A stretch of 64,000 nt of DNA from Holdemania massiliensis AP2 (GTDB taxonomy: Bacteria; Bacillota_I; Bacilli_A; Erysipelotrichales; Erysipelotrichaceae), in assembly GCF_000327285.1 (NCBI RefSeq), contig NZ_HE998568.1, forward strand, positions 514,810 to 578,809, given 5' to 3'. Below, piece by piece: positions 57,624-64,000 of this stretch. Under the pieces are notes generated by a model that worked only from the letters and a program-made list of their open reading frames with translations, did not search any database and was not told the DNA's origin. Made by a program: the position numbers and the translations under genes. The first letter of the stretch is position 1. Each line of letters starts with the position of its first letter.

Positions 57624-60600
57624 ATTTTATTTGCTTTCGGTACAGCCAATCGGATTGTTTTCGTTTCTTCTATCATCCAGGCTACTCCCGCTTTAAGTTT
57701 CTTGCTTCTTTCACTTAAAGCAATGTCAAAATCAAAGATGCGTTGCTGATCTGCTTGCCCACCGAAATGCAAGCCTGTCTTCCAGCTCACAAATTCCTTG
57801 AACGCTGGCCTGAGCAGACAATTCTGATAATCATTTGGCGCTATTGCCGCAAAGAAGTAAATTCCATGCTTTTCTCCCTTTTCGAAGCACATTTCAAAGA
57901 ATCTTGACATATTCTTCTCTGACGAATAAATTGTATCAATGAAAAATTGCATTGAATCGATAAGAACGAAAATCGGCTTCATCATTCCCAGATATTCATC
58001 CATCTCTATATCCGGATTTCGATTATATTGTGCTTTACATGTTTTATTACGTAAGATGAATTCAGGAACTACCTTCTCATTCATAACATCAAATAGTTCT
58101 TTATCATTTGTAATTAATGACTTTACTCCAAAGCTCTCAAACTCTGATTTCATACTTGAATTTTCTGAAATTACATATACATCAGCATTTTGATCTTTCT
58201 TTAACGCTGCAATTAATTTCAGAAAATTGCTTTTACCACTTCTAGGAAGACCAGAAACACAGAAGCAAAAGAGTTTGGAAAGATCTATCTTCACAATTTC
58301 AATTTCTTCAAGATCATAACCTATTGGTAAATATCGTGGAGAATTGCGCAAACACTTAACTTCTTCAGATTCAACAAATGTTTTTATTACCATTTCAGAA
58401 GGAATCGATGGAATTGTCAACGCCTTTTTCCCTTGTGTTTTCAACTTTAAATGTTCTATAGTTTCCACAATATATGCATGTGTTTCTTCAGAATTCGTGG
58501 AATCTAAAATCAGTGCAGTCTGGAACTCCAGACATTCGTTTTTACTTTTAATCAAACCGCGCCCCGGTGTCTTGCTTTCAGGAAGCATTTCTATTTTCCC
58601 CTGTAGTACTGATTCGTACTCAAAACGATCATTCAACTGCAAACCAATTCCCGTTTGGAAATTAGTACGAATTCTTGTTTTGATTTCAGAAGAACCCAGA
58701 CAGGAAAAAATCATAAAAATACCATAGGCAGAACCTTCTCTACTCAACAGGAACAAATCATCTTCTATTTTCGGATTTTCTTCCATCATGGATGCGTAGT
58801 TATCAACCACAAATATAAATGCAGGGCAATTACTGTATTTCTTAAAATACTCTCGGAATGTTACAATACCTTTTTTAGCAAAATTCGTTTTTCTTCTGCC
58901 CAATTCAGCAATCAAAGTTTTGATCAGTTTATGTAAACGACTACTTTCATTCTCGAACAGTACAGCTCCTACCTGTGGAGCATTTTGATAGATATTCATG
59001 GTTTTACTTCCAAAATCTGCTATATAAACATGTACTGTGTTTACATCATTATTGTTAATTAATGAATATACCAATGTTTGTAGCAAAGTTGTTTTTCCAC
59101 TGCCAATGCTCCCTGAAACCATAATATGACCACTGTCAATCAGATTTAGAAGGAATGGAAACTGATGTTGACGCACAGGATCATCAACAATTCCTAAACA
59201 AACATCCAGTCGATTTTCCTGTATCGTAAGGGGAATTTCCTCCAATCCTATCCGCCGCTTCAAAGGTGGTAACCAAATTGGTTTTAATGTTTGAACTTTA
59301 TTCTCTTCAAACGTTTTTCGAATATAATATACAGCTGTATCCAACTGACTCTGTACATTCTCTTTGGTTTTCTCTTTTTTCTTTTTTCCTGGCATTTTAC
59401 GACCCAACAATTCAATCAGTCTAAGTGGGTAATTATCCATTATACCTTCCTGATCTTCCACATAAGGAGCTCCGCTCCATGCAGATTGAAATTCTTCAAA
59501 AATTTCATCATTACCCACCTGCAAATAAGCTCTTCCTACATTCGTAATATACGCTGCTTCCGTTCTCTTCAACATATCTTTAGAATCCTGTTTATCCTGC
59601 ACACGCAGACAAATTCTAAATTTAGAGTTTCCCCAAATTTCTTCGTCAACTACACCACTAGGTTTTTGTGTTGCTAATATTAAATGAATTCCTAAACTAC
59701 GCCCCACACGAGATGCGCTGACTAGATCTTTTACGAAATTAGGTTGTTCTTTCTTTAATTCTGCAAATTCATCTGCAATCATTATTAAATGTGGAATCGG
59801 CATATCTACTTTTTCATTTCTGAACATTTCGATGTATTCATCAATATGCTTAATGCGATAATCATTAAATATTTTCTGACGCCGACGAATCTCGCTATTA
59901 ATTGATGCTAGTGCTCTGGTCGTCTGATTTCCACCTAAATTCGTGATGATTCCTGATGTATGCGGTAAGCATTCAAAGCTTTGTGCCATTCCGCCACCTT
60001 TGTAATCTATTAAGATAAAGGAGACTTCATATGGATGATAATTCATTGCCAATGATAAAATATAAGTCTGCAACAATTCACTTTTTCCCGAACCGGTTGT
60101 TCCAGCAACCAAACCATGAGGACCATGAACCTTTTCATGAATGTCGAGATACAACGGTTGATTTCCTGCTTTTAAGCCAATTAACGAACGCATACTTTTG
60201 TAGGTTCGATTTTCTAGCCATTTACGATAAATATTAAACTGTGCCAAATTCCTGATGTGAAGCATCTGCATATAAGTAATCATTTCAGGAACAGCGCCAA
60301 CTGAGCCTCTTTCCTGGATGCGATAATTAGAAAGCGCTCTCAATGCTGATTGTAATGTGTTTTTGCTTATATAATCAAAAGTAAAGGAATGATTGCCTTC
60401 TTCTTTTTCATCGAGGAAAAGATAGCTGCCACCATTCTGATCTTCCAGCACCTCATTGCAGCTATTTGGCAATTTTTCAACATGGTCTGCCAAGACAATT
60501 AATGACATACCCAAATCATTATTTTCAATAACTTTAACAAGATATTCATCCTCAAAAACAATATCTTGTGCTGCAACCAAAATATAATGTGGAATTTTTG

Positions 60601-62191
60601 ATGCATTCTTGTTTTCCATCCTTGTCCTTATCTCATTATTCAATAAGTATAGTATTTCATTCCATTCCTCTTTTTGCTGAGAAACTAGCCGCATTCTACG
60701 ATTATCTGTCCATGTATGGGGAAGCCATTTCATCATTTCTATTTCTTCATTTTGTTGATTAAATAAAAATACAGTCTTTACCTCGTCATAGGAATACCTT
60801 GAAGCTAACTGCGCAATTAACACATGTAAGATATCAATCCGCTTTTCTCCAACGATTCCCAATAGTCGAGTTCTCTTCAAGTTCAATAACACAGGAGCCT
60901 GTTCAATATTTTTAAATTCCTCATAAATTTTATGTGGCTGCTCCTGTAATTTATCATCAATTAATGAAAATCGTTCTTTGGGAACAACAATTTCTACTGG
61001 ATTTTTTATGGTACCCGTTCCAATGCGAACATCCAAAAAATCTTCATGTTTTAAATTATTCTCCCAAACGCGATGATACTGCTCAGGGATCCAAGATAGC
61101 CATATTTCACTAGTTGGATACTTTTCATTATACGCATTTAAATTATATGAACCATTTTCATTTAACATTTCCTTAATCTTATCTATATATTTCCCATATC
61201 CTAAAACACGTTTATTCTCATCTTCTTTTGCTTGCTTCGAAGTGAATCGTATATTCACCAAAGCCCATCCTACGCCAATAATTGCTGAAGTAACAGAAGT
61301 AACAATACCCATATACATAAAAGCACTATTGGACATCATTCCCGATTGAGAATAGCTCCATTGAGTAAACAAAACTCCAATGGCCATCGGAATCACCATT
61401 GTTAATGAAGGACCTATTGTTAATAATAATGGCTGTCTACGATTTTGTGCTGGATTAGGAGCACCTTCTACTACAACAGACTCTGTTTCTAGCTTCCTAA
61501 CTTTTCTAGGAGAACGCTCATAGATGTCTGCATAACCCTTTCGAGTAATTTTTAATGTTTCTCCCATATCTTCTTCAAGATGAACCATAACATTGGGCAA
61601 ATAATCTCGATTTATTGCCAGAACATCTTTCAAATAAATAATTTTCAAACCTAATATATAGATTTCATCACCATAGTTTAACTCTCTGAATTGTGGATTT
61701 TTATATTCACCTACCCGACAACCATTAATATATGTTCCATTTCGACTCATGTCATACAAACCATAGATACCATTTTGAGCTCTCAATTCAGCATGATGTC
61801 CCGATACATTATTTTCAAAATCAAAGGAAATCGTGTTATCTTCCAGTCTTCCTATGGTAATCGCTGAATTGGGAATTTTATATTTAGTAAATTGAAGATA
61901 ATCGTTTGTAATCAGATGAAATGATACATTGAACTTATGCCCCAAATATTCTGCGTACAATAATTCATTATTCTGAAGAGTGCATTCACCCTCTGACTTT
62001 CCTGTGATTATCAAAGGATTTTCAATATTTAAAGACCAAATTCCATCATAAACATTCAATTTGAAATTAATATCGCGTTCCAAGCCACATAATTCTTTCT
62101 TCACGATATAATTCAGTGTTTGATTATTCACATCAGGCAAAACCCATTCTTTATAGCTCTTTTCAAAATGGAGGCGTAAAACGTAATTCAT
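57620..62191 (-). CDS. essC: EssC-type FtsK/SpoIIIE ATPase of type VII secretion
   Basis: The 1523-residue motor of the secretion system. The N-terminal 190 residues include an FHA domain (ITIGRLEDNTISF, NVSGHHAEL, DMSRNGTYING; about 111-157) with the Arg, Ser-His and Asn positions of phosphothreonine binding. Two membrane helices follow (about 255-275 and 291-313), then three FtsK-like ATPase domains with Walker A AGTTGSGKS (about 695), SGSIGSGKTT (about 1029) and SGLPRSGKSN (about 1318). Domain 1 also shows LIMIADEFAELKKEQP and ATQKPSGVV. Order and length match EssC of T7SSb. The ATG follows AAAGGGGA. Confidence 0.95.
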   Translation of the reverse strand: MNYVLRLHFEKSYKEWVLPDVNNQTLNYIVKKELCGLERDINFKLNVYDGIWSLNIENPLIITGKSEGECTLQNNELLYAEYLGHKFNVSFHLITNDYLQFTKYKIPNSAITIGRLEDNTISFDFENNVSGHHAELRAQNGIYGLYDMSRNGTYINGCRVGEYKNPQFRELNYGDEIYILGLKIIYLKDVLAINRDYLPNVMVHLEEDMGETLKITRKGYADIYERSPRKVRKLETESVVVEGAPNPAQNRRQPLLLTIGPSLTMVIPMAIGVLFTQWSYSQSGMMSNSAFMYMGIVTSVTSAIIGVGWALVNIRFTSKQAKEDENKRVLGYGKYIDKIKEMLNENGSYNLNAYNEKYPTSEIWLSWIPEQYHRVWENNLKHEDFLDVRIGTGTIKNPVEIVVPKERFSLIDDKLQEQPHKIYEEFKNIEQAPVLLNLKRTRLLGIVGEKRIDILHVLIAQLASRYSYDEVKTVFLFNQQNEEIEMMKWLPHTWTDNRRMRLVSQQKEEWNEILYLLNNEIRTRMENKNASKIPHYILVAAQDIVFEDEYLVKVIENNDLGMSLIVLADHVEKLPNSCNEVLEDQNGGSYLFLDEKEEGNHSFTFDYISKNTLQSALRALSNYRIQERGSVGAVPEMITYMQMLHIRNLAQFNIYRKWLENRTYKSMRSLIGLKAGNQPLYLDIHEKVHGPHGLVAGTTGSGKSELLQTYILSLAMNYHPYEVSFILIDYKGGGMAQSFECLPHTSGIITNLGGNQTTRALASINSEIRRRQKIFNDYRIKHIDEYIEMFRNEKVDMPIPHLIMIADEFAELKKEQPNFVKDLVSASRVGRSLGIHLILATQKPSGVVDEEIWGNSKFRICLRVQDKQDSKDMLKRTEAAYITNVGRAYLQVGNDEIFEEFQSAWSGAPYVEDQEGIMDNYPLRLIELLGRKMPGKKKKEKTKENVQSQLDTAVYYIRKTFEENKVQTLKPIWLPPLKRRIGLEEIPLTIQENRLDVCLGIVDDPVRQHQFPFLLNLIDSGHIMVSGSIGSGKTTLLQTLVYSLINNNDVNTVHVYIADFGSKTMNIYQNAPQVGAVLFENESSRLHKLIKTLIAELGRRKTNFAKKGIVTFREYFKKYSNCPAFIFVVDNYASMMEENPKIEDDLFLLSREGSAYGIFMIFSCLGSSEIKTRIRTNFQTGIGLQLNDRFEYESVLQGKIEMLPESKTPGRGLIKSKNECLEFQTALILDSTNSEETHAYIVETIEHLKLKTQGKKALTIPSIPSEMVIKTFVESEEVKCLRNSPRYLPIGYDLEEIEIVKIDLSKLFCFCVSGLPRSGKSNFLKLIAALKKDQNADVYVISENSSMKSEFESFGVKSLITNDKELFDVMNEKVVPEFILRNKTCKAQYNRNPDIEMDEYLGMMKPIFVLIDSMQFFIDTIYSSEKNMSRFFEMCFEKGEKHGIYFFAAIAPNDYQNCLLRPAFKEFVSWKTGLHFGGQADQQRIFDFDIALSERSKKLKAGVAWMIEETKTIRLAVPKANKI

Positions 62192-63051
62192 AAAAAATAT
62201 CCCCTTTACTTAAAAATTAATTTCTAATTTAATTTTAAAATGAATTAATCTAATATTTTTTACCACTTATTACACAAAATATACCTAAAAATACAATTAA
62301 GTTGAAATTAATGTGTTCTCGAGGGAAAATATATTTATTCTTAGACAAAGGCAATTGTCGAAGAGTGAAGTTTTTTAGGAGATTCCATATAATTTCACAG
62401 TTTCTACGGCAATAATATCCAAGAAACTAGGTCTAATTTTATGTCAGTTGAATGTATTCTAAAACAATCCGAAAAACAGTACATTTATTTGTCTTATTAT
62501 ATCAAATATGTATTGACTTATATGATTAGTATCCTGAACATTAAATAGGTTTTAAATTTTCCATAGCCTTTTCTAATCCGCAAATTAATTTATCTTATCC
62601 TTCTCAGGTGATGCCTAAGTAGCTGTTTGATAACAAAGCTTCTGTTTATCACACGCCTCAAGACTTTTCCCATAGTCTATATCTGTTTACCAATGATACA
62701 AACTTTTTAGAAAGCATTAATATTGCAGTATCTTAAGTCTGAATACAGTATTCTTCTTGTATAATATTGTTCGTTGAAACAATGCAATCTCTGTGCAACT
62801 TTATTCGAACAACAGACAATTTTGTATAAAAAGTTAATTTGATACTTTGACATTCTATTTTTATACCAAGTTTGTGAAAATGGTGACATGCCAACACAGA
62901 TACATTCGCTAGTACAACAAACATATAATAAGTAATGATAGAATTCTCTTATTATTGTTGTTAATTTACGTTGTACTAGTCAGAGTATTAAGAGAACAAT
63001 TCATGATTATCTCATGAATTCTAACTTTTAAGTTATATTAGGAGGAACATT
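62192..63051. promoter_or_regulatory. Divergent control region of essC and the LytTR response regulator
   Basis: 860 bp without a convincing gene, strongly AT-rich. CTAGTACAAC (62909-62918) and GTTGTACTAG (62970-62979) are perfect inverted repeats. They enclose a second pair, ATAATAAG/CTTATTAT. A further hairpin AATTCATGA-TTATC-TCATGAATT lies at 62998-63020, just before the response-regulator gene. Promoters for both genes must lie here, but none is clear. Confidence 0.5.
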
Positions 63052-63822
63052 ATGATAAAAGTAGCCATCTGCGATGACAATATTCAGAATTTAGAACTTA
63101 TCAGCAGATTCACTAGAAAAATAGCAAATAATTTAAACATGAGTTTTATCATTAATGAATATTCTGATTTGAAGAGCCTACAAAGTGATCTAATAAACAA
63201 TCCATTTGACATTTTTTTATTAGACATCTGGTTTGATACAGAAAAAACAACAAGTCTTTCCCTAGCACAAAAATTGTCTGATATAGCTCCTACCGCAAAG
63301 ATCATATTCTTAACTAATTATCCATGTTATTTCCCTGAAGTTTATATCTGCCAGCATATTTACTGCATATTAAAGGAAGACATAGATAAAAAACTTCCTA
63401 TAGCGCTAGAAAAAGCCATTTCAATTATTAATAAAGATCTTAATTATACAGATATTCCAATTACGATGAATCGAATTACAAAAATCGTTCCAACGCATGA
63501 TATTCTTTATTTAGAAAAATCGTTACGGAAAATACAGTTTGTCTGTCGAAAATCAAAAAACACACCTCTTAACTCATTCTCAGAAACAATAGAAAAAAAT
63601 CATATTGTTATAACAACCTATGGAGGTTTTGATAAATACTTTTCTATTCTTCCAGATAATTTTGTTCAAACTCATCGTTCTTATATTGTAAACATGAACT
63701 ATGTTAAAACTGTTAGCAACAACACTCTTGTTTTATTCAATGATGAAATCATCCCTATCTCTCGAAACTTTCGCAAACATGTCAGCAGAAAAATCTCCGC
63801 ACTTTATTTTGATCCTCTCTAA
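63052..63822 (+). CDS. LytTR response regulator (AgrA/ComE type)
   Basis: A 256-residue response regulator. The receiver starts IKVAICDDN with Asp8-Asp9, and Asp58 in IFLLDIWFD is the phosphorylation site. The C-terminal LytTR DNA-binding domain shows DILYLEKSLRKIQFVCR, LPDNFVQTHRSYIVNMNYVKT and IPISRNFRKHV. GGAGGAACATT precedes the ATG. No histidine kinase follows before the window ends 178 bp later. It is divergent from essC and may control it. Confidence 0.9.
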   Translation: MIKVAICDDNIQNLELISRFTRKIANNLNMSFIINEYSDLKSLQSDLINNPFDIFLLDIWFDTEKTTSLSLAQKLSDIAPTAKIIFLTNYPCYFPEVYICQHIYCILKEDIDKKLPIALEKAISIINKDLNYTDIPITMNRITKIVPTHDILYLEKSLRKIQFVCRKSKNTPLNSFSETIEKNHIVITTYGGFDKYFSILPDNFVQTHRSYIVNMNYVKTVSNNTLVLFNDEIIPISRNFRKHVSRKISALYFDPL

Positions 63823-64000
63823 TAAATTGATGTCGTTATTGCTAAAACTTTCTTCCCTAGCATTAACATCCAGACTGCTTCATTACCTTTCACAATTTAT
63901 TAATTTCATACAAAATATTCAACTGTTAAAATCTATTTGTTTCAGCTTTCATAGCATTAATTAGTAAGTTACAAAGCAATAGTTATGATATATACATTAC

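Noticed and set aside
62707-62924. 60-63 codon reading frames in the essC upstream region
   Set aside because: Two overlapping frames on the same strand without ribosome binding sites or family resemblance; region judged non-coding.

Overview
The window looks like a chromosomal segment of a low-to-moderate GC, endospore-related Bacillota. It carries spoIIE and spoIIQ orthologues, an Mbl-type MreB, strong AGGAGG ribosome binding sites and Gram-positive lipoprotein and WXG100 genes. Both the tilS-hpt-ftsH neighbourhood of spoIIE and the spoIIQ/mbl/DUF1146 neighbourhood of the atp operon resemble Bacillus subtilis synteny. The anaerobic lifestyle genes (Na+-pumping biotin decarboxylase, secreted flavin reductases, Na+-type c subunit) suggest a gut fermenter of the Erysipelotrichia type (Holdemania-like). 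That assignment is inference; no rRNA or tRNA gene is present.

Layout. 1-11 kb: ftsH (cut by the window edge), hpt, tilS, spoIIE, a MazF-like gene, a MATE exporter with a divergent LysR regulator, a TagO/WecA-like glycan initiator, mbl, spoIIQ and a DUF1146 gene, nearly all on the minus strand. 11-17.4 kb: a membrane protein, a BlaI/BlaR1-type repressor-protease pair with three operator-like dyads, a Tat/lipobox flavoprotein and an amidohydrolase. 17.6-25 kb: a complete ATP synthase operon preceded by upp. Its c subunit has two membrane glutamates, the pattern of Na+-driven rotors. 25.2-33.8 kb: a CoaD-like protein, a PRD-type regulator without recognisable phospho-acceptors, and a biotin-dependent Na+-pump decarboxylase set with a MatC-like dicarboxylate carrier and a class III CoA-transferase. 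34.1-35.6 kb: birA and bioY, divergent from that set, supply biotin. 35.7-38.1 kb: an ECF S component and a CBS-type family II pyrophosphatase. 38.7-43.1 kb: a HipA/CtkA-like kinase with a small partner, a second secreted flavoprotein (with an FMN-binding domain) and an AraC regulator.

43.6-62.2 kb is the most unusual part: an AT-rich type VII secretion (T7SSb-like) locus. Read in the direction of transcription it holds EssC with an FHA domain, a LytTR regulator, a small unknown, a YukD/EsaB ubiquitin-like protein, an apparently active membrane Ser/Thr kinase with extracellular TPRs, and a membrane protein whose tail carries six TE-x-hydrophobic motifs. These are followed by three TPR lipoproteins, five WXG100-type proteins, three larger proteins sharing an N-terminal ECSE(E/Q)M module (one with a CHAP-like cysteine hydrolase domain), a DUF4176 protein, a zinc-ribbon/FHA protein and a PP2C phosphatase. 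Kinase, phosphatase, two FHA readers and a candidate multi-site phosphothreonine scaffold in one locus suggest that secretion is gated by threonine phosphorylation. No EsaA, EssA or canonical EssB is recognisable.

How the parts could work together. The decarboxylase would export Na+, and the two-carboxylate c ring could use the resulting Na+ gradient for ATP synthesis. BirA and BioY provide the biotin prosthetic group. A good cre-like site lies in the divergent control region. At the right end an orphan LytTR response regulator faces away from essC across 860 bp that contain nested inverted repeats.
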